This document shows, one piece after another, positions 31,290 to 40,207 of a DNA stretch of 64,000 bases. Made by a program: the position numbers and the translations under genes. The notes beneath the pieces were generated by a model. The model saw only the letters and a program-made list of their open reading frames with translations. It was not told where the DNA came from and searched no databases. The stretch comes from Parashewanella curva (lineage in GTDB: Bacteria > Pseudomonadota > Gammaproteobacteria > Enterobacterales > Shewanellaceae): NCBI RefSeq assembly GCF_003675895.1, contig NZ_ML014760.1, positions 1 through 64,000 of the forward strand. The letters run 5' to 3'. How positions within the stretch are numbered: position 1 is the first letter of the stretch; every line of letters begins with the position of its first letter.

Positions 31290-32470
31290 TCATCGCTAGA
31301 TTTCTCAATCGAAGCTGGATCGTCTTCAGCTTCATCATCATTCCCTAAAATTTCACCTTCTTCTTTTTCACCTTCTGCAGTTTCTTCTTCGTCGTCTTCA
31401 TCATCAAAATCGTCATCTTCATCATCATAATCCAATGACATAACGATCCGCATTAGCTCAGCAACGGGTTCAAATAAGCTTTCTGGGATAAAGTCTCCAG
31501 CTTCTACTTCTGAATACAAGGCTCTTGCTAGAGGAATATTTTCCACGACAGGTACTTGCGCCTTTTCGGCTATATCAACAATATGTAATGCTAAGTGCTC
31601 TTGTGCTTTTTCCAGTACTTTCGGAATGGGTGATTCCTCGGCATCATAATATAAGCACACCGCAAGATGGGTTGGATTTCGCACTACTGCTGAAGATTTT
31701 TTCACATTCGAGGCTAAACTTCCGGAAGCAATTTCCCGCTGGGTTTCACGGCGTTTTTGCTTGATTTCAGGGTTACCTTCGGTATCTTTACGCTCTTGCT
31801 TAGTTTCCTCTTTGGACATCTTGAGCTCTTCCATTGTGGAGTGACGTTGGAATGCATAGTCCGCCGCCCCAAACAATAAATAACACCCCACAAAACAGCC
31901 CCACAGCCATAAAATTAAGGTCATCATTACCTTAAGGCCACATTGCTCATCACAAATCGGCAGATACTGAAACGAGTTCGAATACTTGTGCAAAATGTAA
32001 TAAAACACTGCACTAAGGACTAACACTTTAATAATATTTTTGGCTAATTCGAATAAGCTTTTCATTGAGAAAAGTTGTTTAGCGTTGTTTACCACATTGA
32101 GCTTATCAAACTTCGGCTCTAAAGCTTCTGATGCCCACAACGGTCCTGTTTGGACGACGTGACCCAAAATAATGGTGGCCGATAATACTAAGCCCAATCC
32201 TCCAAAATATTTAAGTAATAAATCCACGAAGCCCAAAAACAATTGCTCTGACGCTGTTTTCCAATCCAAATTCATGTAGTGAATGGCTTGTTCGATAAGC
32301 TTGATATTGGCATTAAGAAAGTCATGCCCCATAAACAGAAAATAAGCTAGGATCACCGCCATTTCTAAACCAGTAACAATCTCATTACTTTGGATCACTT
32401 GCCCTTTTTTACGGGCATCGCGTATTCGCTTCTCGGTTGGTTTTTCGGTCTTTTGTCCACCTTCAGCCAT
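31286..32470 (-). CDS. sctU: Type III secretion export switch protein SctU (EscU/YscU/SsaU family)
   Basis: Inner-membrane autoprotease that switches substrate class in type III secretion. The 394-residue protein has four membrane helices in the first 205 residues, a basic linker, and the self-cleavage motif N-P-T-H at 265-268 intact. The family is usually about 345-360 residues; here residues 347-394 form an extra tail with 29 Asp/Glu out of 48. It is last in sctR-S-T-U, 9 bp after sctT. No other secretion gene lies nearby. FlhB is the flagellar homologue, but no flagellar genes are present. Confidence 0.93.
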   Translation of the reverse strand: MAEGGQKTEKPTEKRIRDARKKGQVIQSNEIVTGLEMAVILAYFLFMGHDFLNANIKLIEQAIHYMNLDWKTASEQLFLGFVDLLLKYFGGLGLVLSATIILGHVVQTGPLWASEALEPKFDKLNVVNNAKQLFSMKSLFELAKNIIKVLVLSAVFYYILHKYSNSFQYLPICDEQCGLKVMMTLILWLWGCFVGCYLLFGAADYAFQRHSTMEELKMSKEETKQERKDTEGNPEIKQKRRETQREIASGSLASNVKKSSAVVRNPTHLAVCLYYDAEESPIPKVLEKAQEHLALHIVDIAEKAQVPVVENIPLARALYSEVEAGDFIPESLFEPVAELMRIVMSLDYDDEDDDFDDEDDEEETAEGEKEEGEILGNDDEAEDDPASIEKSSDD

Positions 32471-32479
32471 ACATACCTC

Positions 32480-33289
32480 CTACGGCTTAGGTTCCATTAG
32501 ACGATACAAAACCTGAAAATGAGATTCGGCATTATCCGTGCGTTGCAGATAATTATGGAACGCAAAGTTGATGCAGTAGATCATCACCAGTAAGACCATC
32601 ACAGATTTTACAGGCATTGAAAGGAAGAATACGTTTAGCTGCTGCGCTGACCGATTTACCAAACCAAAAGCGGTATCGGTAAGCATCATGATCACCATGC
32701 CGGGCATTGCAAACCCCATAAACAAGGCATTCATCAATCGCCACTCCTTTAAAAAGAAGTCAAACAGTGGAATATTGCCATTTAAAAACAAAGGTGAGCC
32801 AGGGGGTAATACAAGATAAGATTCATACATGGCGCTGAGTAAGAAATTGAGGCCTCCCGAAGCCAAAAACAATACACTCAGCACTTGTGCGAAAATAACA
32901 CCATACACAGAGGACTCAACGCCCAGTAATGGGTTTAACACAGTTGAAAGAGACGAACCACGCATGGTATCGATTAAAAAACCTGCCATATCAATGGCCC
33001 AAAACGGCACTGCGGCACAAAAACCAATAACCAGTCCAATGGCAAACTCTTCGATATATAATCCTATTAACTCAAGGTAAGTGGTTTGCAGTAAATACTC
33101 ATGCATGCCCATTAAGGTTGGCATGACTGGGAATGCAAAAATCATCACCAGTCCATTTCGCATTAAGCCACTGCTTAAACTTCCGCTTTTGAAGAGTGGC
33201 AATAGCAGCATCATTCCCAAGGGCCGCATCATGCACAGGGAAAAGACTGGAAGATGTTCCGTAAGCGCTTTATAGAACTCCGTCTCCAA
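32480..33289 (-). CDS. sctT: Type III secretion export gate protein SctT
   Basis: Polytopic subunit of the export gate, homologous to EscT/SsaT/SpaR and flagellar FliR. The 269-residue protein has about seven membrane helices and the family segment F-A-I-G-L-V-I-G-F near residue 83. The start is TTG at 33289 after a GTAGG ribosome site, 2 bp past the sctS stop. Position and length fit the SctT family. Confidence 0.92.
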   Translation of the reverse strand: METEFYKALTEHLPVFSLCMMRPLGMMLLLPLFKSGSLSSGLMRNGLVMIFAFPVMPTLMGMHEYLLQTTYLELIGLYIEEFAIGLVIGFCAAVPFWAIDMAGFLIDTMRGSSLSTVLNPLLGVESSVYGVIFAQVLSVLFLASGGLNFLLSAMYESYLVLPPGSPLFLNGNIPLFDFFLKEWRLMNALFMGFAMPGMVIMMLTDTAFGLVNRSAQQLNVFFLSMPVKSVMVLLVMIYCINFAFHNYLQRTDNAESHFQVLYRLMEPKP

Positions 33290-33291
33290 AC

Positions 33292-33558
33292 CTACCCCAC
33301 TTTATCAATCAGATTGAACATTTCATTGGCGAAATTGAGCATGGCAACAGCCATCCAATCATAGGTCATGGCCATCACGATACTGACCCCAACCAGTTTA
33401 ATAAGAAACTGTAAGGTCTGATCTTGAATTTGGGTCAATGCTTGCACCAATGACACTAGGACCCCCAGTATCGACGCCACTAATACCGTCGGCATTGAGA
33501 GCAGCAAGGTGATCCAAAGTAGTTCTGAGGTGAGGTGTATAAAGTCTGATACATTCAT
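33292..33558 (-). CDS. sctS: Type III secretion export gate protein SctS
   Basis: Small hairpin membrane subunit of the export gate, homologous to EscS/SsaS and FliQ. The 88-residue protein has two helices and the family stretch L-V-S-L-V-Q-A-L-T-Q-I-Q-D-Q-T-L. Its start overlaps the sctR stop by 4 bp, so it is coupled. Confidence 0.94.
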   Translation of the reverse strand: MNVSDFIHLTSELLWITLLLSMPTVLVASILGVLVSLVQALTQIQDQTLQFLIKLVGVSIVMAMTYDWMAVAMLNFANEMFNLIDKVG

Positions 33559-34205
33559 GAGTATGACAACATCAATTGGCTAATGAGTTTTTCCCATCCC
33601 CCCATCATAATGAAGATCAGGATCTTAAACGGCAGTGCAATGGTCATGGGCGAGACCATCATCATCCCCATCGCAAGCAAGATATTCGATACAATGATGT
33701 CGATGGCGACAAACGGTAAATACAACAACAGTCCTATCTTAAATGCCTCGATTAACTGACTTAAGGTAAAGGCTGGGATCAGTACCATTAATGAGTTTTT
33801 ATCAATGTTGTCATGGTAGGCTTTAGGCCAAATCTTATGTCCTACCTTAGAAAAATAAGTGATTTGCTTGGCGTGGCTGTGTTTTTTTAAAAATTCTCTG
33901 TAAGGTTCTGCCGCTTGCTTATTTAAACGCTCTAGAATATCGGGAGCACTAAGCTTAATCGGATCTTTTTGTAAATTAGCATAAATCTCACTCCCCACTG
34001 GCGCCATAATAAACAGGGTTAGCACCATAGATAACCCATATATCGCCATATTGGGCGGAATTTGCTGGACACCTAATGCTGTTCGCAACATAGAGAGCAC
34101 AATGGAGATTTTGAGGAACGAGGTTCCCATGACTGCAAATAAGGGCAGCAGCGATAACGCAAATAATACAATGATCAAATGAACGGGATGTTCAAGTAAG
34201 CTCAT
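33555..34205 (-). CDS. sctR: Type III secretion export gate protein SctR
   Basis: Core export-gate subunit homologous to EscR/SsaR/YscR and FliP. The 216-residue protein shows S-F-L-K-I-S-I-V-L-S-M-L-R near residue 29, then P-A-F-T-L-S-Q-L-I-E-A-F and the C-terminal M-G-M-M-M-V-S-P. It lacks the longer N-terminal signal of most FliP proteins. An AGGA ribosome site precedes ATG 34205. It is the first gene of the unit; sctQ, which usually precedes it, is absent. Confidence 0.95.
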   Translation of the reverse strand: MSLLEHPVHLIIVLFALSLLPLFAVMGTSFLKISIVLSMLRTALGVQQIPPNMAIYGLSMVLTLFIMAPVGSEIYANLQKDPIKLSAPDILERLNKQAAEPYREFLKKHSHAKQITYFSKVGHKIWPKAYHDNIDKNSLMVLIPAFTLSQLIEAFKIGLLLYLPFVAIDIIVSNILLAMGMMMVSPMTIALPFKILIFIMMGGWEKLISQLMLSYS

Positions 34206-34260
34206 GCCGACGTCCTGTAAGTTTTGTAATACATTAACGTTTGTCGGGATGTTGCAACCA

Positions 34261-34276
34261 TCAGGTCAACACCTGA
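34261..34276. promoter_or_regulatory. Short palindrome upstream of sctR
   Basis: TCAGGT-CAAC-ACCTGA forms a perfect 6-bp inverted repeat about 60 bp before the sctR start, inside the region that must hold the promoter of sctRSTU. It could be an operator; no known regulator is recognised. Confidence 0.35.
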
Positions 34277-34390
34277 ACTTCTTGGAGAGTATGCTTAAAG
34301 CTAAGCAGCGCAACTTTGCCAACGACTCATTCAAGAATAGACCTGATTTATGAGTTCAGCCATCAAACAAAGAAAGGAAATATGACAGAA

Positions 34391-34424
34391 ATAAAAGAGC
34401 AGTATGACTTTTCATACTGCTCTT
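34391..34424 (-). terminator. Rho-independent terminator after the Wzi-like gene
   Basis: A 13-bp perfect stem (34395-34407 with 34412-34424, core GAGCAGTATGA) is followed on the minus strand by TTTTATTT. It closes transcription of the Wzi-like gene before sctR, so sctRSTU needs its own promoter. Confidence 0.88.
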
Positions 34425-34463
34425 GAATGTTAAATGTGTATAGGATGAAATAAAGTGGCTTAA

Positions 34464-35957
34464 TCAGAAGCTATATTCATAGTTAGCAAAAAACCTTAAC
34501 TTTGAATCGGAGTCGGCATCTGGTTTCTTGATGTGTGAAAATGTCCCACCAAAGTTCATCAAGCCTTCAAACATGGGCATTTCATAATTGGTTTCAAACT
34601 GCCATACATCTTGCTTAGGAATGTTTGGAGTCCACTTAATGCCAGGACTCTTGCCATCATCATTAAGCTTTACATATCGAACTCGAGTCGTCATGCGCTT
34701 GTCACCAAATTGCGCCATTCCTCCTAGGCTGAACGCTCTTGCATCACTGTCATAGGTGCTGCCTAAACTGCGCTTGTAATAACGCGAGCCATTAAGATAG
34801 GTTGAGTGTTCGTAAAAGCAATTAAATACATGAGGGTCACTGCCACAAGCGACTTTGGTGGTGGTGTATTCAGTAAAGAGTTTTACAGGAATGTCTTGAA
34901 CATGTACACGCGTATCGAAGCCATATATATAACCACAGTCTGCAATTTGCCACGGCAGATTACCACTGGAATCTTCACAACCTTTTTCACCATAAATACC
35001 TATTGGTTGTCCGAACCATACATCATTGTATCGAATATCAAACCCTGCCATCTGATTGCCTTCTTTACTACAACCACTGCCATCGCCAGCCGTATCATTA
35101 CTGCAATCATCTTGACCTGTTATGGATTTTAACCAAATTTTGGCGCTACAATTCTGGCCTTTACCGCAAAATTGTGTAGTCCAAGAAAAGCCGATTTCTA
35201 ATTTATCAAACGGACGAATGCTGCCTCTAAGATTCCACAATAACGCATCAGGCGCGAAACGCTCACTTTCATACTTACTGAACCCTGCAGTAAGATTCCA
35301 AGGACCTAGCCAATTTAGAACCGGTAAATCAAAAGCTTGAGGGTTATTTCGTGTCAATAGTAGAGATGGCATAGGACGCGCATTATTAGACTTAATCAAT
35401 GCCGTATCAAAGCTTGGCCCCCACCACTGACTGATAGTGCCTGCACTCAATACCCAGTTCCCTAGAGTCGTTGCAACATAAGAGTCGTCAAACCGAATGT
35501 TTTTGTCGTCATTTGGGCTATCTGCAATTGTCGCTGACAACTGATAATAAAAGCTTCCTGCTGAGTCAGAATATGATCCGCCAAGCTCATTTTTAGCTCT
35601 TAACGCATGACCAAAATTTCGGAACATGGGTTTATCACTGCTGACACCCGCTCGAAGCTTAGCATTGCGCTGTTGGCTGGATTTATACTTAGCTTGCACA
35701 CGTAAAAATGCTGGCATTAAGTTTTCTGGAACTTGGTCAGTGGCTACTTTCGCCAGATCTTGAGCGACTCCAGACCACATTAAAGGGTAGGTATTAACAG
35801 GAACTTTGATAAAACCAGCATCGGCTAGTTGTTGGATATCAGCACGCAAATAAGCATCTGAAGTATCAATCCATAATGCTGCTTTCGCTGATAAGGAAAA
35901 GAGTTGTGCACTTAAAATACAAACAAGAGTGAAGACAAGCTTGAATCGACTACGCAT
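34464..35957 (-). CDS. Capsule assembly Wzi-family outer-membrane protein
   Basis: Predicted outer-membrane beta-barrel like E. coli Wzi, which anchors capsule to the cell surface. The product (497 residues from the chosen ATG) has a signal peptide ending near S-A-K-A-A, an N-terminal helical segment (L-R-A-D-I-Q-Q-L-A-D-A-G) and the Wzi stretch W-W-G-P. It ends N-Y-E-Y-S-F, with a terminal aromatic typical of outer-membrane barrels. ATG 35957 is chosen over a TTG at 35969. No capsule genes lie next to it. Confidence 0.82.
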   Translation of the reverse strand: MRSRFKLVFTLVCILSAQLFSLSAKAALWIDTSDAYLRADIQQLADAGFIKVPVNTYPLMWSGVAQDLAKVATDQVPENLMPAFLRVQAKYKSSQQRNAKLRAGVSSDKPMFRNFGHALRAKNELGGSYSDSAGSFYYQLSATIADSPNDDKNIRFDDSYVATTLGNWVLSAGTISQWWGPSFDTALIKSNNARPMPSLLLTRNNPQAFDLPVLNWLGPWNLTAGFSKYESERFAPDALLWNLRGSIRPFDKLEIGFSWTTQFCGKGQNCSAKIWLKSITGQDDCSNDTAGDGSGCSKEGNQMAGFDIRYNDVWFGQPIGIYGEKGCEDSSGNLPWQIADCGYIYGFDTRVHVQDIPVKLFTEYTTTKVACGSDPHVFNCFYEHSTYLNGSRYYKRSLGSTYDSDARAFSLGGMAQFGDKRMTTRVRYVKLNDDGKSPGIKWTPNIPKQDVWQFETNYEMPMFEGLMNFGGTFSHIKKPDADSDSKLRFFANYEYSF

Positions 35958-36175
35958 GGTTAGACTCAACTGATTGATTGATGGCTAATGATACGCTCCA
36001 GCTCTCCATGTTTTCAATGATCAGAAAATTCTTTCCAATAACTATCCATAGCGAACGAAAGCCCAACCTTACTGTTAACAATATCGACCATGCAACAGCA
36101 AGAAAGCTTGTAATTCTATCAAAAAGAATCACACAACCCAACTAAGTTATTATAATGCTGAGTAAATTTACCTTG

Positions 36176-36697
36176 TTATGAGATGAATTTCTTAGCAAAG
36201 TGCTCAACTTGATCCCAATCGGTAAATTCATAGGTACCGCTCGTATCTGTTGGCCCTTTAGTGATCCACATAATAAAACGGATCATAGTGCGGTCAAACA
36301 TGCCATATTTAGGGTATTCAATCTTACCCGCAAATACCCCTTGAACAGCAGGAACCCAAGTCGACAGTTTAAGGAAATTACGCATATAAGGGTTGGTTTC
36401 TGGCGTATTCTTTTCTGGTTTTCTTGCCACCACATTCACCGAAAAGAATCCACTTTGGGTTTCTGTTAACCACTTTTGATGTTGCTTAATAAACTCAAAT
36501 AACGCTGGACGGTATTTACCATAACGAATGCTGGCGCCAATCATAGCCTTATCGTACTGAGTTAACTCGGCCGTTGTTGCTTGCTCCAGAGAAAATACTG
36601 TCACCTTAGCATGAGCAGACATATGTCCGACCATGGCGTCACAAATACGTTTGGTTTGACCATCTACGGTTGAATATATTAGAGCGATATTTTGCAT
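36176..36697 (-). CDS. hemG: Menaquinone-dependent protoporphyrinogen oxidase
   Basis: Flavodoxin-like enzyme that oxidises protoporphyrinogen IX to protoporphyrin IX in heme synthesis. The 173-residue product begins I-A-L-I-Y-S-T-V-D-G-Q-T, the FMN phosphate-binding loop. ATG 36697 overlaps the trkH stop (TAATG), which sets the start and shows coupling. A longer open frame from 36784 runs inside trkH and is rejected. Confidence 0.95.
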   Translation of the reverse strand: MQNIALIYSTVDGQTKRICDAMVGHMSAHAKVTVFSLEQATTAELTQYDKAMIGASIRYGKYRPALFEFIKQHQKWLTETQSGFFSVNVVARKPEKNTPETNPYMRNFLKLSTWVPAVQGVFAGKIEYPKYGMFDRTMIRFIMWITKGPTDTSGTYEFTDWDQVEHFAKKFIS

Positions 36698-38154
36698 TAG
36701 TTCTTCCAGAAAGTTGGCGTCAGCAGGACTAACAAGGTGAATACTTCTAAGCGTCCAAACAGCATGGTGATAAGCAGTACCCATTTCGAACCATCACCGA
36801 GAGTAGCATAATTACTGGCCGCTTCACCGAGAGCTGGACCTAAGTTATTCAAACAAGCCGCGACCGTACTAAATGCCGTTAGTTCATCCACACCAAACGC
36901 CATTAACGCCAGCATACTCACAATAAAGACCAAAGCATAAGCCGAAAAAAAGCCCCACACAGCATCAATAACTCTATCCGGTAGAACTGAATTACCTATT
37001 TTAATCGTAAAAACGGCTCGAGGGTGAACTAAACGTTTCATTTCTCTAGAGCCTTGCAAGACCAATAAGATGATACGAATAACCTTCATTCCTCCGGCCG
37101 TTGAACCACCACAGCCACCGATAAAGCTAGAGAAAATAAGCAGCATAGGTAAAAACAATGGCCAGCTATGAAAACTTTCGGTGCCAAAGCCTGCGGTTGT
37201 GGAAACCGATACCGCTTGGAACAAAGCATGATCTAAGGTTTCCTCAGCAGAATCATAAATATTGGTTTGAAACAGGACAAAAAAGCAAATGGCAGTAAGT
37301 ATTAACTGCACCGCTATCAACACCTTGAATTCGGCATCTTTAAGGTAAACTTTTAAATTGAAACCTTTATTGGTCACCGCCGCAAAGTGCAAACTAAAAT
37401 TGATGGCAGAAATAAGCAAAAATACGACACAAATTAAGTTGATCACAGGACTATTAAAGTAACCCATGCTGGCATCATGAGTGGAAAAGCCGCCAATCGC
37501 GATGGTAGAAAATGAATGGCAAATGGCATCAAAAGCGCTCATGCCTGCAAACCAAAAGGCCGCCGCACAAGCTAAGGTCAAAAACAAGTAGATATACCAT
37601 AACGCCTTAGCGGTTTCGGCAATTCTAGGCGTCATTTTACTGTCTTTAACTGGCCCAGGGATTTCAGCACGATAAAGCTGCATTCCCCCAATCCCCAAAA
37701 CAGGTAATATGGCTACCGCCAGAACAATAATCCCCATACCACCAAGCCACTGCAGTAAATGGCGATAAAACAGAATCGCTTTGGGAAGATCATCAAGACC
37801 AACGATCACCGTTGCCCCAGTGGTGGTTAAGGCAGAAAAGGATTCAAAAAAGCTATCTGTCCAGCTCATGTCTGGGTTGTTGGCAAAAATAAAAGGCAAA
37901 GAACCGATTGAACCCAATACTGTCCAAAACAACACCACAATCAAAAAGCCTTCTCGGGTTCGAAGATCAGCTTTATGATAACGATTGGGATACCACAAAC
38001 AGAATCCCAACAACAAACTCACCACAAAGGCTTTAATAAATGCCATCCCCTCACCATCATTATAAAAAATGGCGACCAGTGCTGGCGGCAGCATAGTGAT
38101 GGAAAACAGCCCCATTAACAGGCCAGTTATTCTTATGATGGTGCGATATTGCAT
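36697..38154 (-). CDS. trkH: Potassium uptake protein TrkH
   Basis: Potassium-translocating subunit of the Trk system, which works with the NAD-binding regulator TrkA, not in this window. The 485-residue protein has many membrane helices and the four filter loops, including T-T-G-A-T-V, A-I-G-G-F-S, T-T-A-G-F-G and N-N-L-G-P. It lies between yigZ and hemG in the operon order pepQ-yigZ-trkH-hemG. Confidence 0.97.
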   Translation of the reverse strand: MQYRTIIRITGLLMGLFSITMLPPALVAIFYNDGEGMAFIKAFVVSLLLGFCLWYPNRYHKADLRTREGFLIVVLFWTVLGSIGSLPFIFANNPDMSWTDSFFESFSALTTTGATVIVGLDDLPKAILFYRHLLQWLGGMGIIVLAVAILPVLGIGGMQLYRAEIPGPVKDSKMTPRIAETAKALWYIYLFLTLACAAAFWFAGMSAFDAICHSFSTIAIGGFSTHDASMGYFNSPVINLICVVFLLISAINFSLHFAAVTNKGFNLKVYLKDAEFKVLIAVQLILTAICFFVLFQTNIYDSAEETLDHALFQAVSVSTTAGFGTESFHSWPLFLPMLLIFSSFIGGCGGSTAGGMKVIRIILLVLQGSREMKRLVHPRAVFTIKIGNSVLPDRVIDAVWGFFSAYALVFIVSMLALMAFGVDELTAFSTVAACLNNLGPALGEAASNYATLGDGSKWVLLITMLFGRLEVFTLLVLLTPTFWKN

Positions 38155-38193
38155 GGAGAAATACGCTTCATTCCTTTGCTGTAAGAGCCACTA

Positions 38194-38811
38194 TTATTCC
38201 ACAAATTTAAGACTAAGTTGACCCTGAGATAACGTCGCCAACTCCTGCTGAATAATTTGGCGATTGGATTTGGGTATTGCCAAGGGTAACAACACTTGCT
38301 CAGTAAATTGTTGGTCTTGGATCAATACTTGGTGTTTTTTACATAGATATTCGACATCACTCAGTTGAGCATAATCACAACTGAGTCGTGCCTCATCTCG
38401 TAGTTGCTGAACATCGGTTTGCAGTTGTGGCAACCCTCGTTTTATTCCCGCACTATATGCACGAACCAGCCCACCCACACCAAGTTTTGTACCACCAAAA
38501 TAACGAACCACAATGGCGCCTATTTCACCAATATCAGCGCCTTGTAATACCGATAACATTGGCCGCCCTGCACTTCCTGATGGCTCGCCATCATCACTAG
38601 ACCCACAGTTCACCATCTCTTTGGGCGCACCTCCCACAAACGCCCAACAATAATGTCGAGCATCCGGATAATCACGCCTAAAATTAGTAAGCGCCAACTT
38701 CAATTCTGATTCTGACTGACAGCGAAATAAGATAGTGATAAAACGGCTTTTTTTAATTTCCTCTTCCAGCACCAAGGGTTGTGCTGGAACCAAATACCGA
38801 TCACTCGCCAC
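38194..38811 (-). CDS. yigZ: YigZ/IMPACT family protein
   Basis: Conserved protein with an N-terminal UPF0029 (Impact) domain and a C-terminal ferredoxin-like domain. The 205-residue chain shows D-A-R-H-Y-C-W-A near residue 50, the D-D-G-E-P-S-G-S-A-G-R-P motif and R-Y-F-G-G-T-K-L-G. Family members are linked to translation regulation; the biochemical role in bacteria is unsettled. It follows pepQ by 3 bp. Confidence 0.95.
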   Translation of the reverse strand: MASDRYLVPAQPLVLEEEIKKSRFITILFRCQSESELKLALTNFRRDYPDARHYCWAFVGGAPKEMVNCGSSDDGEPSGSAGRPMLSVLQGADIGEIGAIVVRYFGGTKLGVGGLVRAYSAGIKRGLPQLQTDVQQLRDEARLSCDYAQLSDVEYLCKKHQVLIQDQQFTEQVLLPLAIPKSNRQIIQQELATLSQGQLSLKFVE

Positions 38812-38814
38812 AAC

Positions 38815-40128
38815 TTAGGCGAGTCCAAAATCACGTGTCATATTTTCAATACGATCAGCATGAACAATGACATTATCTTCAATACGAATACCACCAAATG
38901 GGCGCAATTCATCCACCACTTTCCAGTTAACTTGTTGGCGACTCTTTACATCCAACTCACTCAGTAGGGTATCGATAATGTATAGACCCGGCTCTATGGT
39001 AAGGACTTGCCCAACATCCAAAGTACGAGTGCAGCGTAAAAATGGATGTTCGGCTGGCGATGCTACATGCGTACCTTGCTCATCTGAACTGAAACCTGCC
39101 ACATCGTGAACTTGCAGACCTAACATATGCCCTAACCCGTGTGGGAAAAAGGCGCGAGTGATACCAGAATCAATTAACAATTCAGGGTTACCTGTAGCCA
39201 ACTCAGAGTCCAACAAAACTTGAGCGACTTTTTGATGAGTTAATAAATGCAGATCGACATAGCTCTTGCCAACCTTCATTTCAGCAATGATTTCATGTTG
39301 TAGCTTATCCATGGCAGCAATAAGACTTGCAAAGCGGTTTTGTTCAGCCGAATAGGTACGGGTAATATCCGATGCATAACCCCCGCACGTTGCCCCTGCA
39401 TCAATCAAAAATGAGCGATGCTCAGCAGGCTTTTGATGTTCAAGGATCATGTAATGAAGAATGGCCGCGTTTTCATTCAAGGCAATGATGTTGTTGTAAG
39501 GCACATCATTTTCACCTTGGCCGACCGCTTTTAAATACTCAAGCTGAATATCAAATTCACTGCCGCCACTGAGAAAGGCTTGTTTCGCAGCAAGATGACC
39601 ATTCACCGCTAAACGATTCGCTTCACGAAGACAATCTAATTCATACTCTGTTTTAAATGAACGTTGAAAGTGCAGGTAGTTTTCAACACGACTTGGATTG
39701 ATATGACTAAAGCCCAGTTGCTCAGCGAATGACACTTCATCACCTAGATAGGCCCAGTGAGCAATATTCGACGGCAATAATGTGTCAACTTGATCTGCTT
39801 TGGTTAATAGCTTGATATCAAATTCATTGGTCCAATACGTTTCTGGCACATCAGAGACTTTATGCCAAAAATCGACTGGACGATAATAGATAAGAGTAGG
39901 CTTAGTGCATCCGTCTGTGACTACCCAGCAGTTAGGGTTATCAATCAATGGAAGCCACCCTTTAAAGTTGGGATTCACCTTAAAGGGATAAGCCATATCA
40001 TCAAGAAATTGGTATTTGAGTTGACCAGAATGGATCACCAGCCCCGATAAATTTTCTCGTTGACAGATTTCTCTAGTGCGTTGATTTAACTCAGCAATAT
40101 GCTGAGAAAAATGCTGTCCAATTGTCAT
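38815..40128 (-). CDS. pepQ: Xaa-Pro dipeptidase
   Basis: Manganese dipeptidase that cleaves X-Pro dipeptides in the cytoplasm. The 437-residue enzyme has the pita-bread metal ligands visible: D-A-G-A-x-x-G-G-Y-A-S-D, H-G-L-G-H, then T-I-E-P-G and G-G-I-R-I-E-D. It heads the pepQ-yigZ-trkH-hemG operon, and its promoter should lie in the 79-bp gap before 40207. Confidence 0.97.
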   Translation of the reverse strand: MTIGQHFSQHIAELNQRTREICQRENLSGLVIHSGQLKYQFLDDMAYPFKVNPNFKGWLPLIDNPNCWVVTDGCTKPTLIYYRPVDFWHKVSDVPETYWTNEFDIKLLTKADQVDTLLPSNIAHWAYLGDEVSFAEQLGFSHINPSRVENYLHFQRSFKTEYELDCLREANRLAVNGHLAAKQAFLSGGSEFDIQLEYLKAVGQGENDVPYNNIIALNENAAILHYMILEHQKPAEHRSFLIDAGATCGGYASDITRTYSAEQNRFASLIAAMDKLQHEIIAEMKVGKSYVDLHLLTHQKVAQVLLDSELATGNPELLIDSGITRAFFPHGLGHMLGLQVHDVAGFSSDEQGTHVASPAEHPFLRCTRTLDVGQVLTIEPGLYIIDTLLSELDVKSRQQVNWKVVDELRPFGGIRIEDNVIVHADRIENMTRDFGLA

Positions 40129-40207
40129 GCTCAGTTTCCCAATGAAAAGATTTAGGACGCCGAGTGTACCATAAACGGTCGATAGGATGGATACTAGTCT
40201 TTATTCG

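Noticed and set aside
31286-34205. sctRSTU as flagellar fliPQR-flhB
   Set aside because: No flagellar gene is adjacent, SctR lacks the FliP-type N-terminal extension, and the four genes are contiguous in the virulence-type order R-S-T-U.
36698-36784. Longer hemG start at 36784
   Set aside because: The extension lies inside trkH; the ATG at 36697 overlaps the trkH stop and begins at the FMN loop.
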